A stretch of 64,000 bases of DNA from JACKAF01 sp041391485 (GTDB taxonomy: Bacteria > Bdellovibrionota > FAC87 > UBA2466 > JACKAF01): contig JAWKNY010000021.1 in assembly GCA_041391485.1 (NCBI GenBank), positions 1-64,000 on the forward strand. Reading direction: 5' to 3'. The notes beneath the pieces are model-generated. The model did no database searches and had not been told where the DNA came from. It saw only the letters and a list, made by a program, of their open reading frames with translations. Each line of letters begins with the position of its first letter. The first letter of the stretch is position 1. Shown one piece after another: positions 35,976 through 45,439 of this stretch. The position numbers and the translations under genes are program-made.

Positions 35976-36407
35976 TTAACTCATGGCGTGAATGAGCATG
36001 CGTTCCCCTTCACGGAAAAGCACAATGATTTTGCCGTTGGCCCGAACCTCTTCAACGATCCCAATTCCGAACTTAACGTGTTTCAGAACGTCTCCGTTTT
36101 GAAAGGTGGTTCGAGGGGTGTAAGCTTGGGTTTCTTTTCCGGAGCTGGCTGCTAGCTTTTCGTCCCATAGAGCGCTGCCGCGGGCGCGGGGACGCGAAGG
36201 GGCGCTTCTTCCAGGTACGACCCGACGGGCACCGCTACTCCCTCGAAACTTGCGCTCACTTTTGCAGGTTTTGCATTGCACTTTGGCCGGCGTCCCTCCC
36301 ACCATCGATACGATGACGTGAGCAAGTTCCATTTTGCAGCGGGTACAATGGGCGAGGATGTCCCCGCCGACGCGGGGCGGGCCATAAAGGGCGGTGGTTG
36401 CACTCAA
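35976..36407 (-). CDS. Zinc-ribbon protein with a UvrD/PcrA-type C-terminal Tudor-like domain
   Basis: 143 residues. A four-Cys zinc ribbon is formed by HCTRCKMELAH and QCKTCKSERKF. A basic, disordered linker (SSGARRVVPGRSAPSRPRAR) follows. The C-terminus FQNGDVLKHVKFGIGIVEEV with KIIVLFREGERML looks like the small beta-barrel at the C-terminus of PcrA/UvrD helicases, which binds RNA polymerase. The start is TTG at 36407, chosen because AGGAG lies 7 bases before it and no better codon fits. A nucleic-acid or transcription-related role is inferred. Confidence 0.6.
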   Translation of the reverse strand: MSATTALYGPPRVGGDILAHCTRCKMELAHVIVSMVGGTPAKVQCKTCKSERKFRGSSGARRVVPGRSAPSRPRARGSALWDEKLAASSGKETQAYTPRTTFQNGDVLKHVKFGIGIVEEVRANGKIIVLFREGERMLIHAMS

Positions 36408-36503
36408 TCCGACTCTCCTATTACTCCCAGCTCGTCCAGCGTAGGCTTTGCCGGATGCTGTCGCTCTGGGTTAAAATCCGATTCTAGACTTGGAGCTCTT
36501 GGG

Positions 36504-37049
36504 ATGGCAAATGGACCGACGCAGAAACCGTTCTGGAAACGAAGAGAGACGTGGATTTGGGGGATGGGCTTCAGTTTTGCCTTCCTCCTCCTGGTGATTT
36601 TTGGCCGAATCCCAGCGGCCCGGCGTGGCGCGCTCGAGGGGAATCCGGCTCCTAATATCCCCTTTGTTTTGGCAGGCAGTCAGCAGTCGCTCTCGGATTA
36701 CGCGGGCAAGGTTGTCCTGCTCAACTTTTGGGCGACCTGGTGCGGGCCCTGCATGGAAGAAATGCCGGCGCTGCGGGAGCTGGAGGACAAGCTGGCTGAA
36801 AAGGGCTTTGCTCTGCTCGCGTTCAACGTCGAGGGCGAGAATCCAAAACTTCTTAGCCAAATTCCCGAAGAACTCTTGCCCAGACACCTGATCTTTGAGT
36901 TTAATCAGGAGTCCTTGGACCCCTACGGCGTAGAGGTCATTCCGCTCAGCGTTCTGATCAACAAGAGCGGCGCGATTGAGCGCCTGTTTTTGGGACCGCG
37001 GGACTGGGCCACGCCGTCCATGGTGCAAGAAATAGAGAAACTATTATAA
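36504..37049 (+). CDS. TlpA/ResA-type membrane-anchored thioredoxin
   Basis: 181 residues from the ATG at 36504 (MANGPTQKPF), preceded by GGAG. One N-terminal helix (MGFSFAFLLLVIF) anchors a periplasmic thioredoxin fold: GKVVLLNFWATWCGPCMEEM carries the redox WCGPC, and VEVIPLSVLINKSG carries the cis-Pro region. Proteins of this type reduce cytochrome c apoproteins or other periplasmic disulfides, which would suit the heme-c proteins encoded nearby. It starts a plus-strand run leading to nadCBA. Confidence 0.87.
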   Translation: MANGPTQKPFWKRRETWIWGMGFSFAFLLLVIFGRIPAARRGALEGNPAPNIPFVLAGSQQSLSDYAGKVVLLNFWATWCGPCMEEMPALRELEDKLAEKGFALLAFNVEGENPKLLSQIPEELLPRHLIFEFNQESLDPYGVEVIPLSVLINKSGAIERLFLGPRDWATPSMVQEIEKLL

Positions 37050-37057
37050 GGACTCGG

Positions 37058-37695
37058 TTGGACGGCGTGAAATCACTCGCTTTGCATAAGATTACGGTCT
37101 TCTTGTTATACGCGTGTTGCTACGCCGTGCTCTACCTCTACCCCAATCTATACCCTGTTTGGGAACCGCAGTTCTTGCCGATGCTAGGAATCGATCGCAA
37201 CACGCCGCTCGTGCCCTGGACATTCTTGATCTATACATCCGACTACCTACTCATTTTAACGGTAATCTTGTGGACCTCACGCGATGAGTTCAACTCCTTT
37301 GCCAGAATGGCTTTTCTGGTCCTTCTCTTTTGTGGGACATTCTTTTACTTGATGCCGACGACCTACCCGCGCCCGGTTTACCCGGAGGTGGGCAATCCTC
37401 TGGTGGCGGCGGCGATGTGGCTCGTTTCGTCCGCGGATTCACCGGCCAACTGTTTCCCGAGTCAGCACGTGGCGCTCACCTCTATCTGCGCTTTGTCGAT
37501 GAGAAGGCGTGGCACCTGGCTTCACGCTTTTACTGGATTTGGGCGCTGGCGATCTTTGCTTCCACACTGACGACCAAGCAGCACTATTTCTATGACATCC
37601 TCGGCGGCCTGGTCGTGGCCGCTTGCGTGGGGGCCTTGGAGTACCTCTACGCCCGAAAGACTTTTATCTTAACGGCCAAACTTCCGGTGAAATAG
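37058..37695 (+). CDS. PAP2-family membrane phosphatase (one frameshift)
   Basis: About 212 residues after adding one base near 37480-37490. About five or six helices. The phosphatase motifs are visible: FPSQHVALTS (PSxxH) and TLTTKQHYFYDILGG (the HxxxD end). The first reading frame ends in nonsense after ALSMRRRG, and the second supplies RFVDEKAWHLASRFYWIWA onward. It resembles the PAP2 subgroup that includes lipid phosphotransferases; the substrate is probably a membrane lipid phosphate. The start TTG at 37058 follows AAGGAC. Its TAG overlaps the next gene by one base. Confidence 0.75.
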
Positions 37696-38111
37696 TGGCA
37701 GTAACGCGATTGAGAGCCTCAACGGTCTGTGTGGCGGGCGGCCGGGTTCTCCTGGTCCGGCTGCGCGATCCCCTATCCGGCTCGGTGCGCCTGTTCCCGC
37801 CAGGCGGGGCTGTAGAGTCGGGAGAGACACCCGCCCAAACGGCGGTTCGAGAGACCTTGGAAGAGACTGGCTACCGCGTTCGGGTTGAGGGCTCGCCCCG
37901 CGTGGATCACTACCCTTTTGTGTGGGGAGGGGTTGAGTATGCCTGCGAGACGCACTTTTTCAGAGCGGAACTCTTGGATCCCAACCCGAGCCCGACTGAG
38001 AACGAGCCGGTCGTCATGGGAAGCGAGTGGGTGCCGCTCTCCCGGCTGAGCGACGCCCTGGACTATGACGCCAACATCCGCGAATCCGTCCTGGCCTTGG
38101 CTTTCCGCTAG
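37695..38111 (+). CDS. Nudix hydrolase
   Basis: 138 residues. The Nudix box is complete: GGAVESGETPAQTAVRETLE followed by ETGY, fitting GX5EX7REUXEEXGU with the metal-binding Glu. The GTG start at 37695 overlaps the preceding stop (taGTG). Substrates in this family are nucleoside diphosphate derivatives. The next three genes make NAD precursors, so an NAD-related or ADP-ribose substrate is possible but not shown. Confidence 0.85.
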   Translation: MAVTRLRASTVCVAGGRVLLVRLRDPLSGSVRLFPPGGAVESGETPAQTAVRETLEETGYRVRVEGSPRVDHYPFVWGGVEYACETHFFRAELLDPNPSPTENEPVVMGSEWVPLSRLSDALDYDANIRESVLALAFR

Positions 38112-38176
38112 GGGCTCTCCCCTTTATGGCCCCGTTTGTGGTCCCATTTGAGACACCGCTGTGCTAAGGGTACTGC

Positions 38177-39019
38177 GTGGTGTGGAATGCCGAAATAGAG
38201 GTCCTAGTTCGCAGAACCTTGGCCGAAGACCGGGTCCACGACGACGTGACGACTCGGGCGGTACTGGGTGAGGGCGTCTCGGCCCAAACTAGGGTGAACG
38301 CCGCGATTCGGACCCGGGAGGCTGGGGTCTTTAGCGGCGAAGCGATCGTTGCGGCCTTCCAGCGGCTCACGGATCTCCAGTGCCGTTGCCTGGTCTCTGA
38401 TGGGGCGACGCTTGAGCCGGGTCAGGATCTCATTCGACTTACCGGCCTTGCCGCTGATTGCCTCGCGATGGAGCGTAGTCTTTTAAATCTCCTCGCGCTC
38501 GCTAGTGGCGTCGCCACCAAAACCCGCCGTTTTGTGGAGGCGGTAGCGCCACACGCAGCCGAGATTCTCGCTACGCGAAAGACTTTACCAGGACTTCGGG
38601 CGCTGCAGCTCGAAGCGGTAGAGCACGGCGGCGGCCGCGTACACCGGCGTGATTTGTCCGATGGCATTCTCATCAAAGACAATCACCTGCTTGTTTGTGA
38701 ATTGGAGGAGGCGGTTCAGCGCGCTCAGCGAAGCCATTCTCCTTTGCACCGAGTGGAGGTTGAAGTCGACAACGTCAGCCAACTGAAGCAGGTTCTTGCG
38801 TTGAATCCAGACGTCGTGATGCTCGACAATTTTAGTGAAAGCGATTTGCGTGAGGCCGTGCAACTGGCCAAAGGGAAGGTACGCCTAGAGGTTTCCGGAG
38901 GCGTGCGGCTGGAAGATATCCCCCGCATCGCCGCCTTGGGCGTAGACTACATTAGCGTCGGGGCGCTCACTCATACCATTAAGGGGCTCGATTTAACTTT
39001 GGAGATAGTGACGGCATGA
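38177..39019 (+). CDS. nadC: Quinolinate phosphoribosyltransferase (carboxylating)
   Basis: Turns quinolinate and PRPP into nicotinate mononucleotide. 280 residues. Landmarks are EDRVHDDVTTRAV near 17, LNLLALASGVATKTRRFV near 100, ILATRKTLPGLRALQLEAVE near 140, LIKDNHL and EVSGGVRLEDIPRIAALGVD. The start is a GTG at 38177; no strong ribosome site is visible. It overlaps nadB by an ATGA and is followed by nadA, so the whole de novo path from aspartate is encoded here. Confidence 0.94.
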   Translation: MVWNAEIEVLVRRTLAEDRVHDDVTTRAVLGEGVSAQTRVNAAIRTREAGVFSGEAIVAAFQRLTDLQCRCLVSDGATLEPGQDLIRLTGLAADCLAMERSLLNLLALASGVATKTRRFVEAVAPHAAEILATRKTLPGLRALQLEAVEHGGGRVHRRDLSDGILIKDNHLLVCELEEAVQRAQRSHSPLHRVEVEVDNVSQLKQVLALNPDVVMLDNFSESDLREAVQLAKGKVRLEVSGGVRLEDIPRIAALGVDYISVGALTHTIKGLDLTLEIVTA

Positions 39020-40595
39020 GTGTGGGACGCGAAACCGATTGCCTCATCGTAGGGGGTGGCATCGCCGGGCTTTCGACGGCGTCGAGGCTGGCAGAGCGTG
39101 GAAAGCGCGTTACCGTCATTGCCGCTGGTAAAGATCTGAGCCAGTGCAATTCCTTTTATGCTCAGGGCGGAATCATCTACGAGTCCCTCAGTCACAACTC
39201 CGAGAGCCTAAAACAAGACATTCAGGAAGCCGGTTGCCACATCAATTATGAACCTGCCGTCGATCAACTTGTAGATATGGGACCGGAGCTCGTTCGCAAG
39301 GTACTTTTGGACAGAGCGCACGTGGAATTTGATCGAGACGCCGAAGGAGAGTGGCTCCGCACCCGCGAGGGCGCTCATTCGGAGAATCGGATCCTTCATC
39401 GCGGTGACGAGTCGGGGAAAGCCATCCAGTCGGCGATGATTCAGCTCGTCGGTGGACTAAAAAACGTAGAAGTTTTGACCGAGCACACGGCGGTCAATCT
39501 TCTCATGACCTCTTTCCACTCTACGGATCGATCCCGTCTGCACGAACCCGCTCGGTGCTTTGGAGCTTTTGTTTATGATCAGAACGCCAAGCGCGTGGAG
39601 CCGATTTTTGCGCGTCACACGGTGCTTGCTACCGGAGGCGTGGGCCAACTCTTTTTGCACAATACCAATAGCAAGTACAGCCGCGGCGATGGCATCGCAC
39701 TCGCACACCGCGCGGGCTGCCGATTGGAAAATCTTGAGTATGTGCAGTTCCACCCAACCACTTTTTACCACCCAAAATCCACACGTTTTCTGATTTCAGA
39801 GGCGCTGCGGGGAGAAGGGGCCGTACTCATCAACGATCGTGGTGAGCGCTTTGCGAAAAAGTACCTGCCCGAGTACGAGGTACCCGAGCTGGCCCCTCGC
39901 GATCGTGTTGCTCAGGCCATACACCAGGAAGTCCTATCTACTGGGGCTCCTTGTGTTTACCTCGATATCAGCCACAAAGACGCTGGCTGGATTCGCGATC
40001 GTTTTCCTTTCGTTTATGGTTCTTGTTTGAAAGTAGGCGTGGATATCACGCGCGAACCCATCCCCGTGTTGCCCGGAGCGCATTATCACTGCGGGGGCGT
40101 GTGGGTGGATCTGGAATCGCGCACGACCATTCCCCGTTTGTGGGCGGTGGGCGAAGTCAGTTGCACCGGCGTACACGGTGCCAACCGCCTTGCTAGCACG
40201 TCGCTACTGGAAGGTTTGGTTTGGGGGTGCGCGCAGCCGATGCCATTACCAATGACTTGGACAAGAATCCGCCACTGCGTTACCCACACATTTACCCATG
40301 GCAGGCGGAGAGCGCCGTTGCCGATCCCAGCTTTTTGCACCAAGACTGGCTCATGCTGAAGCACACGATGTGGAACTATGTCGGTCTCATAAAAACGGAT
40401 AGCCGCCTACGAAGAGCCGAGGGCATTTTGGGTGAACTCTCCGAGGGTATAGATAAGTTTTACCGGAAGGCGGCGCTGAGCGATGAATTGATTGGTTTAC
40501 GCCAAGCGGTTTTGGTTTCTCAGCTGATTCTCAACGCTTGTAAGCGCAACCCCAAGTCCAAGGGCTGCTATCTGCGGGGCGAACTTGAAATTTAG
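39016..40595 (+). CDS. nadB: L-aspartate oxidase (one frameshift)
   Basis: About 526 residues after adding one G to the G5 run 40223-40227. It oxidises aspartate to iminoaspartate using FAD. The dinucleotide fold is CLIVGGGIAGLSTASRLAER; NSFYAQGGIIY and HYHCGGVWVDLESRTTIPRLW are signature regions; ANRLASTSLLEGLVWG reaches the break, and VRAADAITNDLDKNPPLRY resumes after it. The downstream helical domain ends at RGELEI. Both parts are well conserved, so a sequencing error is likely. It lies between nadC and nadA. Confidence 0.9.
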
Positions 40596-40618
40596 CAGAG
40601 GATTATTAGGATAAGAGC

Positions 40619-41692
40619 GTGATGACTGCGATTGACATGACGAAGGTGCGCGAGCTGGAAGCGCTTCCCGATGCGGAGCTTGAGGCGCGGATCCGCGCTG
40701 TGCGTGAACAATACGGTAAAGACATTTGCTTGCTGGCGCACCTGTACCAGCGAAAAAGAATTACTGAGCTGGCAGACTTTTCCGGAGACTCCTTTGGCCT
40801 TTCCAAGAAAGCGGCGGAGTTTGAGGGCGGACGCTATATCGTATTTTGCGGCGTTCGTTTCATGGCGGAGAGCGCTGCCATCCTAGGACGACCGGATCAA
40901 GAGGTCATCCACCCGGATCCTGAAGCCGGTTGCCCAATGGCTGACATGGCCAGTCTCACGGAAGTGGAAAAGGCCTGGAGCGCAATCCAAGGAGCCGGAA
41001 CCGTTGTTCCAGTGACCTACATGAATAGCACCGCTGATATTAAGGCATTTTGTGGGAAGAATGGCGGCACTATCTGCACCTCCAGCAATGCCGCGCAGAC
41101 ATTCAAGTGGGCTTTTGAGCAAGGCCAGAAAATTTTCTTTCTCCCCGACGAGCACTTGGGTCGTAACACGGCCTTACGCTATGGAATTAAAGAGAAAGAC
41201 ATTTGTGTTTGGGATCCTGAAAAAGAGAACGGCGGCCAGCCAGAAGCCTATGCCGATGCCAAAGTCATCTTGTGGCGAGGGTATTGCCCGGTCCATCAGA
41301 AGTTTACCGTTCGTGACGTGGAGCATGTACGACGCTTTTACCCTCAAAGCCGAATCGTGGTGCACCCCGAGGTGCCCAAGGAAGTGGCAGCAATCGCAGA
41401 TGCCGTAGGCAGCACGGGGTTCATTCAGGACTACGTAAAAAATCAAACCAAGCCGGGCGATGAGCTCTTCATCGGGACGGAGATTAATCTCGTTCAGAAT
41501 CTGGCCGCAGACTATCCTGACAGAAAGATTCATAAGTTACACCGTTCTTTATGCTTAACGATGTACCAGATCACCTTAGGTAGAATTCTCTATGCTTTGG
41601 AGAACATCGAAACTTTTGAGCGTGTAGTCGTACCTGAAGAGATAAAACACTATTCGCGGGTGGCGTTGGATAGAATGTTAAAACTTGTCTGA
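40619..41692 (+). CDS. nadA: Quinolinate synthase
   Basis: Condenses iminoaspartate with dihydroxyacetone phosphate on a 4Fe-4S cluster. 357 residues. The cluster Cys fit FCGVRFMAESA, WRGYCPVHQKF and SLCLTMYQITL. Other landmarks are YQRKRITELADFSGDSFGLS and VVPVTYMNSTADIKAFCGKN. The start is either GTG 40619 or the following ATG 40622; AGGA lies 7 to 10 bases before them. It completes nadCBA. Confidence 0.95.
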   Translation: MMTAIDMTKVRELEALPDAELEARIRAVREQYGKDICLLAHLYQRKRITELADFSGDSFGLSKKAAEFEGGRYIVFCGVRFMAESAAILGRPDQEVIHPDPEAGCPMADMASLTEVEKAWSAIQGAGTVVPVTYMNSTADIKAFCGKNGGTICTSSNAAQTFKWAFEQGQKIFFLPDEHLGRNTALRYGIKEKDICVWDPEKENGGQPEAYADAKVILWRGYCPVHQKFTVRDVEHVRRFYPQSRIVVHPEVPKEVAAIADAVGSTGFIQDYVKNQTKPGDELFIGTEINLVQNLAADYPDRKIHKLHRSLCLTMYQITLGRILYALENIETFERVVVPEEIKHYSRVALDRMLKLV

Positions 41693-41833
41693 GGCGCTCA
41701 TGCGCATGCGGTGCTTGATGCTAGGCGGGGCGGGGCTGCCTTTCTCATATTCCACTTGAGCCAAAGTGGTAAGAAAAAACAGGAATGCCACATAAAAAAA
41801 GAACATGATGTAGTTTTTTGTCTTCGCGTTCAT
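41678..41833 (-). CDS. Small single-helix protein (51 aa)
   Basis: The ATG at 41833 is preceded by GCGGTGG. It reads MNAKTKNYIMFFFYVAFLFF, then LTTLAQVEYEKGS and a basic Ser/Pro tail. It could be a one-helix membrane protein or a short secreted peptide. It overlaps the last 15 bases of nadA on the opposite strand. No family recognised; supported only by the ribosome site and the plausible helix. Confidence 0.4.
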   Translation of the reverse strand: MNAKTKNYIMFFFYVAFLFFLTTLAQVEYEKGSPAPPSIKHRMRMSASDKF

Positions 41834-42155
41834 TAACGTACCACCGCAACTTACCCGTCACCGGGCGTTCGTACATCCTTTACCCTACTAAGCAAAACCG
41901 GTGCCCTGGATTTTGAGCGTGGCGCCCATTTTTTCACGTGCGCGGGTGCTGTTTAGGATTCGGCATCTGTATGCCGTCTAAACGTTCACCCGGCGTGAAC
42001 GTATTCCTTTGGTCGGCTTGAAAAAATCAAAGATCCTAAGGGCTCCCCGCGCTCCCGCACAGCCAAGACATAAAACTCAGCTTTGGAACAAATTTTGCTC
42101 CTCCGAACACTAGCTATTAATGCGAAAGTTTTGTGACTTGTGGTCGGAGGAATTT
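41834..42155. promoter_or_regulatory. Control region upstream of the repeat lipoprotein, with two palindromes
   Basis: This 322-base gap holds no gene I can support. Two inverted repeats sit side by side: CGGCAT-CTGT-ATGCCG (41960-41975) and ACGTTCAC-CCGGC-GTGAACGT (41981-42001). The second, with 8-base arms and a 5-base centre, looks like an operator for a dimeric regulator. A GGAGG at the very end serves the GTG at 42156. Confidence 0.4.
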
Positions 42156-45100
42156 GTGGTCGCTCAAGTGTTGATTAGGTCAAAGAAGTGGTTGGTATTC
42201 GCGCTGATGAGCGTGATTCTCATCTCTTGCCAGACTGAAGTAAAACCCGACAATACGCTAAGTGGGTCCGGCGTTCCGGTCCGTCTAGTGCTCAGTGGAC
42301 TGAGCACCGTCCAGGTGAACGCTTGCGTCCCTTACCTCGGGATTAGCCAGGACGCTCAAGGGGCTTCTGCTCCCGTTGAAGCGGATGTGATGATCTTCTT
42401 ATCAGCGATCGGCTCCGGTACGTTTTTCGCGGATCCTACTTGCTCCATCCCGACTAACTTTGTGAATCTGGTTGCAGGCAATGCGTCCGCCATTTTCTAT
42501 TACAAGAATACGAACGTAGAGACGGATACCGTGATGGCGAGTCCCACTGGATTAGTGGGTGCCAGTCTCCCTGTTTTGGTGGATGGCCCTTTCCAGCTCG
42601 CGCTGAGTGGCCCGACTTCCATCAAGACCGAAGTCTGTAAATCCTATACCTTGCAAATTCAAAACCCGAGCGGAGCGGGCCGAAATGCAACCTCGGCCGT
42701 ACTCGTGAACCTCCTGGGCGCTGGATCTGGTTCGTTTTATAGCAACAGCAGTTGCTCCACGGCCATTAGCGATATTACCTTTGCGCAAGGCTCAAGTCTT
42801 AAGTTTGTGTACTACAAAAACAGCGTAGTTGAGGATGTTACCTTAACGGCGGAAGACGACGCTGGCGTGCTCAACAGTGCGTCCCTCCCGGTTTCGGTCG
42901 ACGGCCCCATGAAGCTTGCGCTCAGTGGCCCGAACCCTCTGTTGAAAAATTCTTGCGGTACGTACCAGGTCAAGAGCCTGAACCCTAGTGATGTGGTGAC
43001 TCCGGTAAACTCTGCCACGGTCATCAATCTCTCGGGTGCGGGAGCGGGTAGCTTCTACAGCGATAGCAACTGTTTCACCGCGACTTCGACCGCTTTGATA
43101 GGCAGTGGCTCCTCATCGGCTACGGTTTATTACCTCAATACGACGAACCAGTCTGTCAACTTGGCGGCGACCGATGACGCCGCGGTGCTGACGGGTGCGA
43201 CGCTTCCCGTTTCCGTTGAGGGCGCAACTAAGCTTGCGCTTGAGGGCCCGACGAGCCTAGGCGCTGGCGCTTGTGGTACCTATTCGGTGGTAAGCCAGAG
43301 CGCTTCCAATTCGGAACTTGGAGTTTCGGTTAACACCACAGTGAATTTGTCGGACACCGGAAGCGGTATCTTTTATTCCGATCTCGGCTGTTCCGCTTCG
43401 ATCACGAGTGTTTCGCTTGCAGCTTTCTCTAGTCGCGCGACGGTTTATTTTAAGGACAACACGACCCAGAGCACGACGCTCACGGCTGCGGACAACGCCA
43501 GCAGCTTGACCTCAGGTAGCCTAACGGTCAACGTCGCGGGAGCCTCCAAACTCGCAGTCGTAGGATCGGCGAACATCGATGCCAATGTGTGTACCGCCTA
43601 CCAGGCCCAAGCGCAGAACGGCGCCGGCTCCGCGACCGCGGTCACGACCAATACGATCGTGAACTTGAGCGGTGGTAGCTTAGGAAACTTCTTTAGTGAC
43701 TCTGGTTGTAGCTCGACCGTGTCCCAGGTGCTTATCCCGCTGAATAGTTCCAGCGCCACTTTCTATTTCAAAGACAGTGTGGCGGATACCGCGGTTCTGA
43801 CGGCTACGGACAACTCCGGTCTTTTAACGGCCGGAAGCCTCACGGTTACAGTAAATTCTCCGCTCGTCGCCGTTCTGACGATTAGTGAAGACCCAAGCTT
43901 CGATTTCGGTACTATCGCTGTCGGCAATACATCCGACAAAACGTTTACGGTATCCAATACCGGCAATAACCCAGCAACGCAGATGAAAGAAGCCGTGGGT
44001 GCCGCGTTGGTTTCCCCTTTTGGTTTTAAAGGTGGCAGCTACCCTGGAACCGGTGGAAGCTGCGGGACCTCATTGAACCAAGGAAACAACTGTACGATCG
44101 TGGTGAGCTTTGCGCCCACGAGTGAAGCGAGCTTTTCTGACTCTGTGACGCTTTCTTACCATAACAGCAGCTCGGAGCAGACGGTTGCGCGTCTCCTGAA
44201 CGGAACGGGCGGCCCGGCTGGTTCTGGTAGCGGCGGAGATTTGGATACCTCATTCTCCAGCGATGGAATGGCCGTATCGAGTTACGGGCCCAACGACGTG
44301 CTCAACGGAGTGGCGCTTCAGACCTCCGGCAAGCTTGTCGTAGCCGGAGCGACGCGCTCCAGCAGCTATTACGATTACGACATTGCGCTGATTCGCTACA
44401 ACAGCGATGGCAGCGTGGATAGCTCTTTTGGAACGAGCAGCGGTATCACCGTTACCGATATCCGCGGCGGAGACGACGCCGCGTACGCGATTGCCCAGCA
44501 GTCCAACGGGAAAATCATCGTAGTCGGTTACTCCAAGAACCAATACGGGAACAACCAAGCGATGGCCATCCTTCGCTACACCTCAAACGGTATCTTGGAT
44601 ACGACCTTTGGCGGTGGAGACGGTGTGGTATTGCGTCAGTTTTCCACGGACAACAACGACACCGCCAATGCGGTAGCCATCGACAGCTCGGATCGTATCG
44701 TTGTGGTCGGTAAAGCCGGTTACAATTGGATATTCTCTCGCTACACGAGCTCAGGCAGTGTCGATACAAGTTTTGGTTCGACGGGAAGCATTTCTCTGTC
44801 TGGTCTGGCGACGTACCACTCTGGTTTGGCAGTCGCGATTCAGTCCAACGGCCGAATCGTAGCCGCTGGTTATGCAGCCGAATCCAACCTGACAGTCGCT
44901 GGCATCGTGCTCGTCCGTCTGACGTCAAACGGATCGGCCGATACAAGCTTTGATGGAGACGGTGTGAAAACCACCGCGCTTAGCTCTGGCTTTGACATGG
45001 CCCGATCTATCGCCTTGCAGTCGGATGGTAAGATTGTGGTGGCTGGAACCACGTACAACTCCTCGACGGGTGACTTTGATTTTGCGGTGCTTCGCTACAC

Positions 45101-45428
45101 CTCTAGCGGTGCTTTAGATACCAGCTTTGATACCGATGGCATTAAGACACTTGCGGTTGATAGCGGGAACAACATCGCCGAGTCCGTGCGAATCGATAGC
45201 AGCGGGAAGATTGTCGTAGCCGGCTATGTGGATCGTAGCGCTTCGGACGACCTTTTTGTGGTGGCTCGTTTGAATAGCAACGGTAGCCTCGACACCGGTT
45301 TCTCCGGAGACGGAATTGCGTCGCTCAATAACGGACGTGCCCACGGGATGGCTTTGCAGTCAGACGGAAAGATCGTTGCGGTCGGAGAGAGCTCCGGAAA
45401 CTTCGTGACGGTACGCTTCCTGCCTTAG
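42156..45428 (+). CDS. Large repeat lipoprotein: five 106-residue Cys-pair domains and seven delta-60 repeats
   Basis: 1090 residues. The GTG at 42156 has GGAGG 5 bases before it; an earlier ATG (42120) does not. The signal ends VILISC, so it is a lipoprotein. Five tandem beta domains follow, the last four spaced exactly 318 bases, each opening with a LALSGP-like strand and holding two Cys (for example VCKSY to SNSSC). Next is an ASH/choice-of-anchor-like domain (FDFGTIAVGNTSDKTFTVSN, with GSCGTSLNQGNNCTIVVSF). The C-terminal 400 residues are seven delta-60 repeats marked LDTSF-type motifs, likely a beta-propeller. It is probably surface-exposed; partner unknown. Confidence 0.85.
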   Translation: MVAQVLIRSKKWLVFALMSVILISCQTEVKPDNTLSGSGVPVRLVLSGLSTVQVNACVPYLGISQDAQGASAPVEADVMIFLSAIGSGTFFADPTCSIPTNFVNLVAGNASAIFYYKNTNVETDTVMASPTGLVGASLPVLVDGPFQLALSGPTSIKTEVCKSYTLQIQNPSGAGRNATSAVLVNLLGAGSGSFYSNSSCSTAISDITFAQGSSLKFVYYKNSVVEDVTLTAEDDAGVLNSASLPVSVDGPMKLALSGPNPLLKNSCGTYQVKSLNPSDVVTPVNSATVINLSGAGAGSFYSDSNCFTATSTALIGSGSSSATVYYLNTTNQSVNLAATDDAAVLTGATLPVSVEGATKLALEGPTSLGAGACGTYSVVSQSASNSELGVSVNTTVNLSDTGSGIFYSDLGCSASITSVSLAAFSSRATVYFKDNTTQSTTLTAADNASSLTSGSLTVNVAGASKLAVVGSANIDANVCTAYQAQAQNGAGSATAVTTNTIVNLSGGSLGNFFSDSGCSSTVSQVLIPLNSSSATFYFKDSVADTAVLTATDNSGLLTAGSLTVTVNSPLVAVLTISEDPSFDFGTIAVGNTSDKTFTVSNTGNNPATQMKEAVGAALVSPFGFKGGSYPGTGGSCGTSLNQGNNCTIVVSFAPTSEASFSDSVTLSYHNSSSEQTVARLLNGTGGPAGSGSGGDLDTSFSSDGMAVSSYGPNDVLNGVALQTSGKLVVAGATRSSSYYDYDIALIRYNSDGSVDSSFGTSSGITVTDIRGGDDAAYAIAQQSNGKIIVVGYSKNQYGNNQAMAILRYTSNGILDTTFGGGDGVVLRQFSTDNNDTANAVAIDSSDRIVVVGKAGYNWIFSRYTSSGSVDTSFGSTGSISLSGLATYHSGLAVAIQSNGRIVAAGYAAESNLTVAGIVLVRLTSNGSADTSFDGDGVKTTALSSGFDMARSIALQSDGKIVVAGTTYNSSTGDFDFAVLRYTSSGALDTSFDTDGIKTLAVDSGNNIAESVRIDSSGKIVVAGYVDRSASDDLFVVARLNSNGSLDTGFSGDGIASLNNGRAHGMALQSDGKIVAVGESSGNFVTVRFLP
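42279..43862 (+). repeat. Five in-frame tandem repeats inside the lipoprotein gene (period 318 bases)
   Basis: Repeat units begin at 42279, 42591, 42909, 43227 and 43545. The first is 312 bases and the other four are 318. Each unit encodes about 106 residues with a conserved order: LxLSGP strand, first Cys followed by a Tyr, NLSGAGSGSFYS-like strand, second Cys 39 residues after the first in units 2 and 3, a YYKN/YFKD strand, then SLPVSVDG. The DNA has diverged between units, so the duplication is old and kept by selection on protein. Confidence 0.85.
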
Positions 45429-45439
45429 GCTGAGGCTTT

